Origin: Pseudorasbora parva
Taxonomy: Eukaryota; Chordata; Actinopteri; Cypriniformes; Gobionidae
Direction: 5' to 3'
Assembly (NCBI RefSeq): GCF_024679245.1
Contig: NC_090182.1
Location: 38,357,047-38,421,046, forward strand
DNA length: 64,000 nt
The position numbers and the translations under genes were made by a program. The notes beneath the pieces are model-generated. The model was not told the origin of the DNA. It did not search any database and saw only the letters and a program-made list of their open reading frames with translations. Positions 37,341-52,012 of the stretch are shown here, piece by piece (position 1 is the stretch's first letter; every line of letters begins with the position of its first letter).

Positions 37341-37344
37341 ATTT

Positions 37345-37425
37345 AGGGCTGTCAAACAATTAATCGCATGCAAAATAAAAGTTTGTATTTACATAATGTA
37401 TGTGTGTGTAATAATCTTAAATATA
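37345..37425. mobile_element. hAT-like left end (GGGCTGTCAAACAATTAATC)
   Basis: GGGCTGTCAAACAATTAATC then AAAATAAAAGTTTGTATTTA is a common fish hAT-type start. It is interrupted by the Tc1-like insertion at TA 37426-37427. Confidence 0.55.
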
Positions 37426-37427
37426 TA

Positions 37428-38278
37428 CAGTGGGGCAAAAAAGTCAGACACCAATTGTGCAAGTTCTCCTATATAAAGAGATGAGAGAGGCCTGTAATTT
37501 TCATCATCGGTATACTAAAATCCAGAAAGTCTTATTTTTAAAGAATTTATTTGCAAATTATGGTGGGACATTAGTATCTGGTCAATAACAAAAGCTCATC
37601 TCAATTCTTTGTTATATACCCTTTGTTGGCAATGACAGAGGTCAAACAGGAAAAGGAAAAACAAAAAGCCACAAAGCATGATGTTTCCAACCCCATCCTG
37701 CACAGCAGGCATGGTGCAACTCAGCATTATTTCTCCTCCAAACACGACAAGGTGAGTTTTACCATAATGTTCTATTTTGGTTTCATCTGACCATATGACA
37801 TTTTCCCAATCCTCTTCTGGATCATCCAAATGCTCTCTAGCAAACTTCAGACGGGCCTGGACATGTACTTGCTTAAGAAGGGGGACACGTCTGGTATTGC
37901 AGGATTTGAGTCCCTGGCGGCGTAGTGTGTTACTGATTTGATTTGTTACTTTGATCCCAGCTACCTGCAGGTCGTTCACTAGGATCTTTGATAGCTCTTT
38001 GGTCCTGGCCATAGTAGAGTTTGGAGTCTGACTGTTTGAGGTTGTGGACAGCTGTCTTTTATACTGATAAAGAGTTCAAATGGGTGTCATTAATACAGGT
38101 AATGAGTTGAGGACAGCCTCTTAAATAAGAAGTTACAGGTCTGTGATAGCCAGAAATCCAGTATTAGGTGACCAAATACTTATTTTCCACCATAATTTAC
38201 AAATACAATCTTTGAAAATCAGACAATATGATTTTCTGGATTTTTTGAAGTGTAACTATGATGAAAATTACAGGCAAT
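37428..38278 (-). mobile_element. Tc1/mariner element, internally deleted, one terminal repeat lost
   Basis: Left terminus CAGTGGGGCAAAAAAGTCAG preceded by TA, then CACCAATTGTGCAAGTTCTC and GAGAGGCCTGTAATTTTCAT. The right side carries the inverse subterminal block (ATGATGAAAATTACAGGC) but stops there, lacking about 70 bp. Inside is a shortened transposase on the minus strand. Confidence 0.85.
37596..38012 (-). pseudogene. Tc1-like transposase remnant
   Basis: Opens MARTKELSKILVND as fish Tc1-like transposases do. It then jumps into the second helix-turn-helix region (ISNTLRRQGLKSCNTRRVP) and the start of the catalytic domain (FAREHLDDPEEDWENVIWSD, ETKIEHYG), where WSDE holds the first Asp of the DDE triad. 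The frame then breaks (stops in a low-complexity FLFFLFLFDL tail). About 138 codons remain of a usual 340 or so; the second Asp and the Glu are lost. Non-functional. Confidence 0.85.
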
Positions 38279-38522
38279 TTTTTAATGTTTGTATTTTCTT
38301 TTCTTTTTTTGATACTCCAGTGAATATAAGACTGAAAACTAATATTTTAAACTATTATATATAAAATATTATACAATATTATTCTGACACCAAATTCTGC
38401 CTCATCCGATGGCATACAATTGTGACAACTATACAACTAAATGAAGAACACTTGAGACCGCTATAAGTATGTACAACACATTAAACTGTGGTCCAGCCAG
38501 AGATAAAATATCATACAATTAA

Positions 38523-38801
38523 TTAATGGTGTGCATAATGTCCGCTATCTATTCCAAATGTCTCACAGAGGTCATGTGGGAAAACATGCTCAGTTTCGTT
38601 CCTGTACTCCACGCAGTCCAGGTCCAGCTCTCCAAGACCCAGTGCCAGCCAGGTGGCTAGTGCAGCTGTGGAACAGGCTCTGTGCACTTTCCGCACGGCT
38701 CTTGCTCCTCGCCTGACTTCATCTCTGGTCTGTATGGGCGTGCAGCTGTTCCATTCGGCAGAATGGCGGTCCAACCACAGGCTATAAATAGGGTAGGACA
38801 T
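38523..38801 (-). other. Unassigned minus-strand open frame in a GC-richer patch
   Basis: 92 codons ending SGHYAHH, including RDEVRRGARAVRKVHRACS and GLGELDLDCVEY. It sits in a 450-bp patch (38500-38960) with more GC than its flanks. Competing frames are open on both strands. I do not recognise the family; it may be a relic or chance. Confidence 0.2.
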
Positions 38802-40029
38802 ATCATGTCAACAAACATTAAACCTGCTGGATTGTGGGAGTTTGAGGGGTGTTTGGTGATATGTGGTTGCCTATTGAGTTCTCTGGCAGGATGTTGAGGA
38901 GGTTCCTTTACCTCAGTATGGCAGGGGGATGTTAGAGCTGCTTGTTTAGACTTAGACAATGTGAAAGATTTGAGGCTGTGTTAGATGTTTCCAAATCGTT
39001 CTCATACATTAACTTCTTGAAATCTCTAAAGATCTGCTTGGTGGAGTTCCATAGCTGTTAGAAAAGTCACCTTGATGACTTTGTCAGCTCCGTGCTCATT
39101 TGAGCTCCTCCGTGTCCGGGGCAAATGAGACCCAGCTGGAAAGGTGACTGAGCCAGAGGGGTACAAACTTTTTCCTCCCAGGCTGCCAAATTACAATTAC
39201 TTTCGTGAATCTGCTCAGCATGTTATCCTAGAAATCAAGGTAGAACAGTATTATCTCTCTTTCAAAAGGAAAAAAAATCTTCACATTGGATCTCCTTTTG
39301 TTCTTGTGATTTATGCTTCAAAATTAGGTCATTCTGCTTCTTAGCTTTCCACTTTTTTGTTATCGTTTCTGCCTTTATCTTTAGCTTGTCCTAAATATGA
39401 TAATTTCACAACATACAAAGGCTCTGTTCCAAAACCAAGTGAGCTGTCTATTTCCTACATTAGCAGCTGACTTCTTAGTCCTTACTCAAACACAAAAAAT
39501 GTTTTTTTTTTTTTTTACATTTCATTGCATTGCTTTTACATGTTTTTTCTATGTGAACATGGACTAGATAGACATCTTTAACCATTGCACTCATATCTTG
39601 CATATTTTGTAGAAGTCCGTGCATGAGCACAGAATTATTAAAATGTGTCAACAAGTTAAAAGTTCATCTTAAAAAAAACTTTTTTTTTCACTGCTGTGCA
39701 TTGATTTAGTTTGATGTGAATGGCAATATGGAGTGCCTTATGCATAGACAGCAAGTATGTACGTATACATATAAAGATATACTTACCTAAAGTGCATGAG
39801 AGAATTTCAGCAGAGTTTGGCATTAGCATGTTGCTAACACCCAATTATTGAGTAAAATAGCCACTTTTAATGGAACTTTAATGGAGCTATACTTTTTGCT
39901 ATTGACTGAGTTATTATTATATGTTTTTCTATTGTTGTAGGATGAGAGTCTGGACAAGACCAGACTCAGGCTCAAGTTTGTCTCAAGTCCGAATCCACTT
40001 GACTTGTTGCCTCGCAATGACTTTGTAGT
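38802..40029. other. Intronic sequence without recognised genes
   Basis: A CTCTGTTCCAAAACCAAGTG fragment near 39420 resembles the GGCTGYGTCYSAAA fish element end. Otherwise unique. Confidence 0.35.
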
Positions 40030-40499
40030 CAGCGTTTGTATGAAACAAAGCCTTCTGAGGCAGCGTGACAGTTTAATGATCTACAGCAAAACAGAGCGAG
40101 CTTTTGTGAAAAATATTGAATTACTAGAAGCAGATATTACAGCAAATATCTAATTTCTCACTGGAAATCATATCAAAAGTGGAAAAAAAAGATTGGTGAA
40201 AATTTACATTTCCATGCAAACTGACAATCAAACGCAACTTTCAGATGCCATCTTTCTTGTTCTAGCTCCACTGCCACCGAATGGAACGCACAGGATTGTG
40301 GGATATCAAAGGCAGTGAAGGACACATCTATGCTGCCTTCAAAAAATCCATCAAATGAAGGTATCTCGGGCAGGAAGTGAAGCTAACAGGAAGCTATCAG
40401 ATAGGAAGTTAAGCTAACGTTGGATTTGGATGTGCCTTGATGCCTTCCTACCTTGAATCCTCCGAAAGCAGCATTTTTAAGATTTCGGACGCAGCCCGT
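40030..40499. mobile_element. Fish DNA element with TTTCGGACGCAGCC end
   Basis: Right end ATTTCGGACGCAGCCCGTA is the inverse of the common GGCTGCGTCCGAAAT terminus. Interior ATTGTGGGATATCAAAGGC and GCCTTCCTACCTTGAATCC blocks are typical. Left terminus unclear. Confidence 0.45.
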
Positions 40500-42654
40500 A
40501 TTTTCTATGACGATATATACCAAGACAAATATATATAATTGTTTTTAATAACTGGGCTGATATATATATATATATATATATGCATGTATGTGTAAGGTTG
40601 CCCTTTATTTCTGTAATATGTCATTTTTAATGGTTATTTATGTTGATATATTTGTTTAATGTCTCTTTTATTACAATATAAGACAAATCATAACATCTTT
40701 GCAAAAATAGAACAGATATACTAGCAGGTTACAGAAATCTGATTTTATGCAATCTGACTCCACTGTTGCATGAGGTTCACATACGTGGACAGTTAGTTTT
40801 TAGTGCATAAAAACTACATTTTACCCTAATTTTAATACATTTTTTTTTTTTTTATAAAATACTAAACATATTCATCATACTTTAATGTACATAGTAATCT
40901 TTTTTTTTTTTAGCTCAATTGACCTCCTTGTATAAAAAATGTCCACAGATATGCCTGGGGCATTTGGCACATAGCTATCGCTGTCAGCCATCTTGGATTA
41001 ATGATGTTATCAAGCAATGAATATTTGGAATACAAGACAGTAGCCACTGCTACAATACTGCTGGCAGTCTACTGACACTGCCCTCAAGTGTTTTGGAGAA
41101 AATAACCATGATAAATGACCTTAAAATGGAGCTAAATTAACCGTCCCCAAATGTGGACACCTTGCGTGAAAGGGTTTTAAAGCAAAAATAACCATATTGT
41201 CATATATGTTGTTATTGTGAAATAAAATTACTCATATTTCAAAATTTTGGTTCTATCAGGCCATAATAGCCTATCTTTCGAAACAGCTTTGTGTTGGGAA
41301 CACGCCTACGTAGGCAGCTCACTAGGTTTTTGGAAGGTAACTGTTCATAGTAAATATTCATAGTAAATATCATTTTGCTTTGATTGGAGGAGCTTGCCGG
41401 CTGTACACCATATAATTACAGAAGTGTGTTATTATCAGCAGGAGAAAAAAAGCACATGCTGTGATTATCTCACAGAAATCAAATTCCAGATATCCGTAAC
41501 CGGTATAATCAGACCGAAGCCTTTTCAATGTCCTCTACTGCCAATTAATTACAAGCGGAGCCCTCGAGCTCCCCAGGCCTAAACCTTTGTCACTGTGTGT
41601 GCGAGTGTGTGTTTGTGAGTTAAAGAGAGCTCCAGTGCTCTGGACTCTGGCATATTTCCTCATTAGACCCTCTGGAGACAGAATGACCTCTGACCTATTG
41701 GCTTAGTGACGGATGCTGCAGTGCCGCCGGTTGTCAGCTCGCTGGCAGCGTGTCTGCTCTGACCTGCCCGTTCGACACCTCGCTCCCATCCATTTCAACA
41801 TCACGCCGCATTTTTCAGTGTCTGGACGGCAGTGCCTCAAAGACTGACCATTCCCTGGAGAGTTCAAGTCTTGGATCTGATTATATTCATGTAATTTTAT
41901 TTAATGCTGCGGTGTATATCGGATTTCCTTATGGATGAACTGTGACAATTGGAACTGATGTAACTTGATCTGATGCCAAGTGCAATCCGTCTAGCTGAGA
42001 AATGACCCAGGGTTATTTATGGAGTGGTCGGTGGATGACATGTAAATGTGCACTTTACAATAATATCTGCCATTTTGCCGTGACAAATTGATGTACTGTA
42101 GAAGATACACTATGAAAGTGTGTTGGATAGTTTATGCTCAGAAAGAGGATTCTGGGATTAGCAGCTTTGTGATGCCTTTTCATTCATCAGAATTTCCTGT
42201 TCTAAACCGAGAGGGAATTTTTGGAAAGCAGTCACAGTGAAAGAATTCAAAGAGGAATGTTGTAACGCGCCTGCCTTTTATTTTGAGTGTTTTAAATGAT
42301 ATGGCATTTTAGTCAACAGATAGTGAGGTTATTTTCATTTAGTTTGAAATGTCGTTTGGCGTTCTTACATACCTGCAGCGAGGCTGGAAACATTTTAGAT
42401 TTCAGTGATCAGATCAGATCAGAGGTTTGCGAGTTTTGTGATTAAAAGGCATTTTTGAATGACTGCATAACTAAGCAATGGGAGAATTGTGGAGCCGAAG
42501 GGAAATGTTTTCATCCAGATTTATTGTTATTTTTATTGGCCTCTTCTGTTTTGAAGGAATGTTCTGGGTTCAGTGCAGGTTGAGCAGTATCAATAGCATC
42601 TGTCACATATTGTTGAATACCGAGATATATTCATTTAAGTGATTTATTACAAAT
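40500..42654. other. Intronic sequence without recognised genes
   Basis: Short TA tract at 40559-40581, poly-T near 40840 and 40900. 41395-41590 has a CCAATTAATTACAAGCGG block and 41700-41940 is unique and balanced; both might be conserved non-coding DNA. Confidence 0.35.
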
Positions 42655-43047
42655 ACACTACTGTTCAAAGGTTTGTGATGTATAGGTAAAGCTTTCTTTT
42701 TTTCATATAAATGCTATTCTTTCAAACTTTCTATTCATCTTAGTACCCTAGAAAACCTGGAATGTACACTGTTTTAACATTGATGATAATAATAAATGTT
42801 TCTTGACCAGCAAATCATCATATTAGAATGATTTCCGAAGACTGGAGAAATTATGCTGAAAATTCAGCTATGATCACAGTAATAAGTATATATTTTTTTA
42901 TGTATTCGAACAGAAAACCGTTATTTTAAATTGTAATAATATTTCACAATCAATTTTTGGATTTTTAATTAAATAAATGCAGCCTCTTTGAGCAGAAGAT
43001 ACTTATTTTAAAAACATAAAAAAATATTACAGATCCCAAACATTTGA

Positions 43048-43050
<3 letters not shown>
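42655..43050. mobile_element. Complete copy of the CTGTTCAAAGGTTTG DNA element
   Basis: Starts CACTACTGTTCAAAGGTTTG and ends ATCCCAAACATTTGAAAG, inverted ends. Interior blocks TTCTTGACCAGCAAATCATC, ATTTTAAATTGTAATAATAT and AAATAAATGCAGCC are hallmarks of a very common cyprinid repeat. Non-coding. Confidence 0.75.
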
Positions 43051-43135
<85 letters not shown>

Positions 43136-43145
43136 AAAATAATTT

Positions 43146-43212
<67 letters not shown>
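43051..43212. repeat. (TG)41 and (TA)31 microsatellites
   Basis: TG at 43051-43133, TA at 43150-43212, separated by 16 bp, sitting between two copies of the same DNA element. Confidence 0.97.
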
Positions 43213-43215
<3 letters not shown>

Positions 43216-43535
43216 CATAAATGCTGTTGAACTTTTGAACTTTCTGTGCATCAAAAATCCTGATCCCCCCACCAAAATATTAAATAAAATACAAAAATAT
43301 TATACAGCAATATTTTTAACATTAATAATAGTAAGAAGTTATAATATTAGAATGATTTCTAAAAGATCATGTGACACTGAAGAATGAAGTAATACCAGCT
43401 TTGCCATTACATGAATAATTTACTTTAAAATATAAAACAGATGCTTCACATTATTACTTTTGCATTTAAGAGCACCAGCACGCATAAGGGACTTCTTTCA
43501 AAAAAATCGTGCTCATCCCAAACTTTTGAATACTT
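43213..43535. mobile_element. Second copy of the same DNA element, left end lost
   Basis: Starts inside the family (CACATAAATGCTGTTGAAC) and runs to the right end ATCCCAAACTTTTGAATAC, in the same orientation as the 42655 copy. More diverged. Confidence 0.7.
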
Positions 43536-45617
<2,082 letters not shown>

Positions 45618-46247
45618 TTAACTCTTTCCCTGCAAAACACGGAATTTTCCGTTATTTGTGAGAAAATGCTTCCAGGCCAAAAACGGAATTTTCAGTGTTT
45701 CCGTGTTTTCACTGTCGGACGCAAGGGGGCGCTATTGCGCATCTTCTGAATGATTACTAAATATCCTGATCAAAACACACGCGAGTAAGATGCAGTAAAA
45801 TGAGAGATTGAATGTAATCATATGCATGTGTAAAATAACGAGATCATCAACATTAAACATCATATAAATCAAAACTGCCTAATGTTAGTGACTGAAATGT
45901 GGAGCCAGGATGAGCTACAGGACTGTGCAAGCATTAGGGGTGTTGATAGACTCGGTCTCCTCCATCTGTGTTTCATCATCTCTGACTCACAAAAACATGA
46001 TTTTCTCAGCCTTTTTAATGACACTTACCCATATTCAAGTGTTGATTAAAAAAAAAATGCAAGCTAGAATAAAACATTTTTTGTTTGTGTTAAAGAAGAC
46101 GGTCAGCTCTTTCGTTTTATATATTGCATGCTCCGATATTCATAAAACAAAATATTCTATGAGCTCTTCAATTCTGGTGAAAATTGTCAAAAACCCTGGC
46201 AGTGGCTGGCGACTTTTTTTTTTAAACGCTGGTGAGGAAAGAGTTAA
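45618..46247. mobile_element. TTAA-flanked element (TIR CTCTTTCC)
   Basis: TTAA (45618-45621) CTCTTTCCCTGC; inverse end GTGAGGAAAGAG TTAA (46244-46247). Also GGAATTTTCC palindromes near the left end. Length 630 bp, a piggyBac-like non-autonomous layout common in fish. The long + frame inside (45910-46299) crosses the right terminus and is not a gene. Confidence 0.8.
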
Positions 46248-46333
46248 AAGGACAAAGACAAAGATATTGCTTAAGTGGACATTCAAACTGATTTTGTGAT
46301 TATGAATATAATATTGAATATAATATAATATTG

Positions 46334-46580
46334 CGGGCGGCAGTAGCTCAGTGGTTCATGTAGGTTGTCTACAAACCAGAAGGTTGGTGGTTCAATCCCC
46401 GGTTCCACCTGACCAAGTTTCGAAGTGACCATGAGCAAGACACCTAACCCCAGCTGCTCCCGACGAGCTGGATGGCGCCTTACATGGCTGACATCGCCGT
46501 CGGTGTATGAATGGGTGAATGTGAGGCAAAAATGTAAAGCGCTTTGGATAAAAGCGCTATATAAATGCAGTCCATTTACC
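46334..46580 (+). mobile_element. tRNA-derived SINE with 11-bp target duplication
   Basis: The tRNA-like head has an A box (TAGCTCAGTGG) and a B box (GGTTCAATCCC), the internal RNA polymerase III promoter. The middle has GACCATGAGCAAGACACCTA. The tail AATGTAAAGCGCTTTGGATA shares its core with the 3' end of the L2-like LINE at 31219. Perfect duplications ATATAATATTG lie at 46323-46333 and 46581-46591, so it is a clean, fairly young insertion. It is non-coding. Confidence 0.9.
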
Positions 46581-46892
46581 ATATAATATTGACCAAAAGA
46601 ATATCAGACAGATGCAGGTAATGCACTCTTTTAGTCAATCTTCCTCTCTCTTATAATACTCTACCCTACATAATGCAATATGACTTAATGTTGCGACTCA
46701 ACGTTCCTCATTGCTAGGTATAAAGAGATTTAGTAACAGAGGCTTGAGCTCAACTGTCAAACTGTCAACTTAAGATTTGGTGGAAGGAAGTCATTCCGCA
46801 CAAAAGATGGTTATGAAGACATTCAGTTTCTTATTTATTGACACATTTATGCCGTCAATCTAATAATGAATTAATTTGTTACATAGCTCTTT

Positions 46893-47105
46893 TCTGGGTA
46901 CTCAAACCGCTTTACATGTGGAGGGGGATCTCCTCAACCACCAGCAATCTGCAGCATCCACCTGGATGATGCGACGGCAGCAATATTGCGCCAGAACGCT
47001 CACCACACACCAGCTGATAGGTGGAGAGGAGACGCCAATCAGCCAATCAGTGTATGGGGATGATTAGGAGGCCATGCCAGACGGAGACCAATGGGCAATG
47101 GCTGG
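46893..47105. repeat. Dispersed repeat fragment
   Basis: GGGGGATCTCCTCAACCACC, GATGATGCGACGGCAGCAAT and AACGCTCACCACACACCAGC match a fish repeat I remember only as interspersed; class unknown. Confidence 0.45.
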
Positions 47106-47190
47106 AGCAAATCAATATTATATTTAAACTGTTGTATAAATTAAATATTAAACTTGTGGCCATGTAATATGGCTGTATATCAGCACACTA

Positions 47191-47330
47191 TAAGAACAGA
47201 ACAAATAAAACTTGTCTTATTTCACCCAAAACCTTAAAACTGCCCACCAAGATATATATATACACATATCTTGGTGGGCAGTTTTGAGGTTTTGGGTGAA
47301 ATAAGACATGTTTTATTTGTTCTGTTCTTA
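47191..47330. repeat. 140-bp near-perfect hairpin
   Basis: Left arm TAAGAACAGAACAAATAAAA, CTTGTCTTATTTCACCC, CTGCCCACCAAGATAT; right arm the inverse with only three or so mismatches; loop of a few TA-rich bases near 47262. It could be a small palindromic MITE or, if transcribed, a pre-miRNA-like fold. Confidence 0.85.
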
Positions 47331-48229
47331 CTTGAAATGTATAAAACAAAAGGACCAGTCAATCTATCAAGATAATGTTGGTGGTATCGGTGACTAAAAA
47401 GACACATATCAACACATTTCACGTACAAAAACGATACAGCGTCGCTTCCCTCAAAAATGTGAATGAATTGTCAGGAAAGCATGATTTATCTTTCCACCTT
47501 CACCTGTTTTTGCTTCCTCGACTATCTCACCGTTATCCATGTGCACTCCATCACCCTCCCTCCATTTCCTGTTTGACACTTGAGCTCCATTGAGGGCTTG
47601 TTTGCTCTGCTCCAGCCACTTGTCTCACTTCATGTTCCTGCCCCTCCACTGACAGTGATGAGAGCGGGTCCGAGGGCTCCACTCAAGACCACCGGATTTG
47701 CGTGAAATCCACGTATTAAGCATATTGTAATCCCACCGTCCGCTTGTGATAAACGAACCGGGGAGATGTGTGTTTTAGCAACCGGAAAATTAATAGAGGG
47801 TCTGAATGTAAGCTAGACGAAACAGTGAGACGTGCTGAGAGGAGTCAAGAAATTATACACCAGATCTGAGTTTAAATTTAGACACGCTTCTGTGCGCATT
47901 GACTTATAGAGCGGGTTTAATGATGGTTTGGTACAGAGTGCTACATTCATATTATACATTCATGGGTTATTAATGTCTGAGTCATTTAGAAACTATTTAA
48001 ACAAAACAACATCAATCTAATATTATACAAATTTATGTTCTGTTAAAGATGCTATTTGGGCACAAGTTCTGAATTTGATGATTGGAGTTGCCCGTGTTAT
48101 ATATCCAATAAATGTTGCAATTTATTTATTTATTGTTCCAGTAAATGGTGCAATTTATTTATTTGCCACATTTTTTACAAGTATTTTTCAATTTAAATAA
48201 CGTGATTAAAGTTCAACATCAAATGCAGC
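47331..48229. other. Intronic sequence without recognised genes
   Basis: 47480-47900 is unique, less AT-rich, and might hold conserved non-coding DNA. Confidence 0.35.
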
Positions 48230-48360
48230 TAATTGAATTCATAATTTAGGATCTTTTGTAACATTATCCTGTGACTTTTGATCAATTTAATGCATCCTTG
48301 CTGATTAAAGGTATTCATTTATATAAAATAAAACTTACTGACCTAAATCTTTTGAATATA
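48230..48360. mobile_element. Fragment of the 42655-type element
   Basis: GTGACTTTTGATCAATTTAA and GCATCCTTGCTGATTAAAGG match internal blocks. Confidence 0.5.
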
Positions 48361-48551
48361 CTTATGTTTTTAATCAATGTTTTGATGATATTTCAAAACA
48401 CTGCTTATGTATCTAGTCTGAACTGATACACCCATACACACATTTGTTTTTGTGACATATGGGGACATGGCCAATGCCCTTATATTTCACCCTGTCCTTG
48501 TAATACCTGTGTCATACCCATATCATTATATGCATTTGTGTCCTCAAATGT

Positions 48552-48694
<143 letters not shown>

Positions 48695-49328
48695 CAAAAA
48701 CAAGGCAAAATCAATACTTGTTGCCACAATTCCATCATTAGTTGCCTTATTAGTCAGCTAACTACAAATTTAGCACTAATTTCTGACTGTGAGTTTTGTC
48801 TGCTTATCTAGGTTGCTCAGAAATGGTGGATGTGCTTGTGATTAGGCAATTAAACCACAAAACACCACCCAAGGGTCATTTTTCTTTGGATAACTTGCAT
48901 TAATTTACACGTTTGACTCACAAATTAATTTAGACTTTTGTTTTTGTTTTTTGCCAAGCTACTTTGTGTACACAGAATAAAAAAAAATAAAATAAAAAAA
49001 ATAAAAAAAAGCTTTAAGCCTTATTGTTATTGGCAAAAAAAATCGCTCCTCTCACACACATAATATATATACATATTAACCAGAAACAAGAGGGCGTCCC
49101 TGTGAATACACACCAATTAATAAAAACACTCATTCTATAAAAAAAAAAAAAACTCCCATAGGGAGAGAAACGGAGAGTACACAGCACAACGATGAGATAA
49201 GATGGAAACACAACGAACAACTGTTTTATCAGGAGAGAAAGTGAAGACAAAAAAGAGATTAGAATAATGGGTGAGACCCTCCAACTTTAACTGTACAGGA
49301 CCTGATAATACACCACTAAAAGGTGGAG

Positions 49329-49330
<2 letters not shown>

Positions 49331-49424
<94 letters not shown>
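49331..49424. repeat. (GT)47 microsatellite
   Basis: Uninterrupted tract. Confidence 0.97.
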
Positions 49425-49427
<3 letters not shown>

Positions 49428-49655
49428 GTTCAGGTAAACAGCCACAAAGAAACCAATATCCAAAATCCTGGTTCTTGTGGGAACATGTTTTTGGTCCCCA
49501 TGATGAATTGAGAACAGCTTATCCGTCATTAAAATGATGTTTATGTTATCTTTAAGTCTATGGAAAGTCCCCATAAAACATGGAAACCCAGCATGTCTGT
49601 GTCTCCACATATAAATCTTTGTATTCGCGCAAACAAGTAAACTCAGCTGTAAGAT

Positions 49656-49843
49656 TGGGTTATGCTTTATTTTAAGGTGTCATTATTACAGTGTATTTAT
49701 AAATGTAATATTCATTAACTACATGTACTTACTATAGGGTTAGGGTTCAGGGTAATTATGCATACTTTACAGTTATTACTATAGCTTGTATTAGGTTTTA
49801 GGGTTTTAGGTTTTGCATGCATAACAAGGACAGTAGTGTTACC
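49656..49843. mobile_element. ACACTTTATT-type short DNA element
   Basis: Left GGTTATGCTTTATTTTAAGG with TGTC; right ACAAGGACAGTAGTGTTACC. Interior CTACATGTACTTACTATAGG and GGGTTAGGGTTCAGGG. Same family as the split copy at 9670-13118. Confidence 0.65.
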
Positions 49844-51335
49844 CAAGATTGTAGTAAGGATACACTGATAATAATGCCGCTTAAATGTACATATATTATC
49901 ATGTTTTAATTTCTCTTTGAATATTCAGCGAGGATTCACTTAATCAAAGGTGCAACTAAACGTCTGCGTCTTTATCAGGAACGATGAAGTGTGCAAATCA
50001 TGTTTTGCACCTGAAAAATTGTAACTTAAAAGGCTGTGAATGCAGAGTGTTACACACATAATAGTTTTTATTATGAATAATTTCACTGGATGCTAGTGGG
50101 TCAAGAAAGCCCCAATTATATTTTATTGTACTTTATTTAGGTCCTATTAGATAAGCTGTGTTTGTGCACTTTAGGCTTTCTTTGAGTATATAAGCCCCGT
50201 AATGCTGCCGTAAAGTCATATCAGTCTCTTGATTGATCAATTTATGTCATTGTAATGAAATAGCAGTAACCCTAATGCCCAAACATTTATTACTTTTAGT
50301 TTTAACATTTTTGTTGTTGTTATTGCTGGTGGTGTATAAACTGATCTGAATAAAAACCACTTACTTAAGATTCAATTTCTGCCGGCACTACTGGGGAAAA
50401 TAAATGAAAAATAATCCAAGCAGTTTATCCAATGTCATGAATAATGCACCTCTGTGTGAAAGGTTTCACATTCGCCCGCTCATATGGCTTGCTTTATGTA
50501 CCAGCCTTCATTGTCTTTGCCAAAAGGGGAGCGTGAGCCAAAAAATCTAAAAAAGCGTTTATGCCAAATGAATCCAATGTGGCTCCACAGAGTTTTTTTT
50601 TTTTTTTATCTGCCTGGCTCGAACAGTCGACTTCAAACTCCCAGCGGTGACACACAATTTCCTCTTCAACAGCTTTCCTTACCCCATGTGGTGGACATTA
50701 CCCTCTAGACTGACAACTTCTCCAGTTTCCAACAAACTCTCCTGCTCTGTGTGTGATGCCAGATGACTGTTATTAGGACCCCTCTGTAGCATGAACACAG
50801 AACTCTGAAAGGTCATCAGAAAAAAATCACTTAGAAAAAAGACAAAGGGCGAGAGAAACAAGAGTTGGCTGCCAACAAGGCATGTGCTAATAGCACAATA
50901 AAACAATACTGTTAAGCGGCCCCTGAAAATAATTGCAGATCTGTGTTTTTATTTGCTAAGGCTCCTGGGTAATAAACTGGGTAACGTTCAGTGCAAGCAG
51001 TAAAATGTGTTCGGCCACATGTGGAAAAGAGTCTGTCCTATTGACCATTTTTATTTGGAGATGAAGGGATGGGAACATATCCTGCTAGAGTCATTATTAT
51101 AAAATAAGGGTATTGGGTTTATATTCATCCCTTTGTTTTCAAGAGATGGACTGGTAGGGTGGTCTAAAAAGGGACTCATTAATTTTTTTGTAAACACATG
51201 ACACGATGAATATCGTAGCATTTCCTTTTTCCTTCTTAAAGTCTCCATGTCATCCCTTAAAACTAATCTGTGATCACCAAAATCTTTTTTCTGTGTAAAC
51301 AAATATATTTGTGCCTTAAAATAGCTTGAATGTAA
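49844..51335. other. Intronic sequence without recognised genes
   Basis: Poly-T at 50590-50606. 50460-50760 is unique and balanced in composition. Confidence 0.35.
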
Positions 51336-52012
51336 CTTGACACCCTTGCTTCATTTAGTATGCAGATTCATGAATATTAAAATTAGCCCCACCCCCCGCT
51401 TATTCACATGAGCTCGCCAACTCACTGAGGTAAACGCTGCACAATGGCGATCTTATCAACATCGGACACATAACGGTAATTCATATGATTATCCTTTTGC
51501 TTGAAAATGTTATTTAACAGCTAATAACGTGTTGATAATGTTACACAAACCATGCTCCTGTTTGCCATCTAAGTCTGCCAGTATCAGTCAGCATCTTTAG
51601 AAACACTTTGAACATAATTAAACGACAGTGGAGACAGGCATATAGCTCATCATTACATTGTAATATTATCATATAATTCATCTGCTATATTGCTAAATCT
51701 ACCCAATTTTCCATATCAACAACAAAACAACAACAAAAAACAGGAAAACCAGCTTCTCTTGAGACTCCCCTGCTTCAGAGAATAGTTAATGATATGCAAA
51801 AGCCCGCCCACACGTTGACGTGATTGGTTACAGGTAGTTTGCGATCTCAGAAACCCCAGCGATTTGGTTCACTGAGGTTTTAAGGAGAAAGTACTCAGCA
51901 ATATATTGACTTATAAATTTGCACATGGTTTGTTTTAAAGCATATAAAAAACACCACATGGACATATAAACAACATTACAAACATGATTTTCACCACAGG
52001 GGGACTTCGTGA
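51336..52012. mobile_element. Dispersed DNA element ending CACCACAGGGGGACTT
   Basis: The right part, CATATAAAAAACACCACATG, ACATGATTTTCACCACAGGG and GGACTT, and the middle (GCCCGCCCACACGTTGACGT) match a repeated fish sequence. A diverged end (AGTCCCCCTGTGATGAAAAT) also lies at 10697. Termini not resolved; no gene. Confidence 0.5.

Noticed and set aside
45910..46299. 129-codon + frame
   Set aside because: It crosses the right terminus of a TTAA transposon and matches nothing.
46334..46410. A functional tRNA gene
   Set aside because: Only A- and B-box similarity with a SINE body and tail and flanking target duplications; no tRNA cloverleaf.
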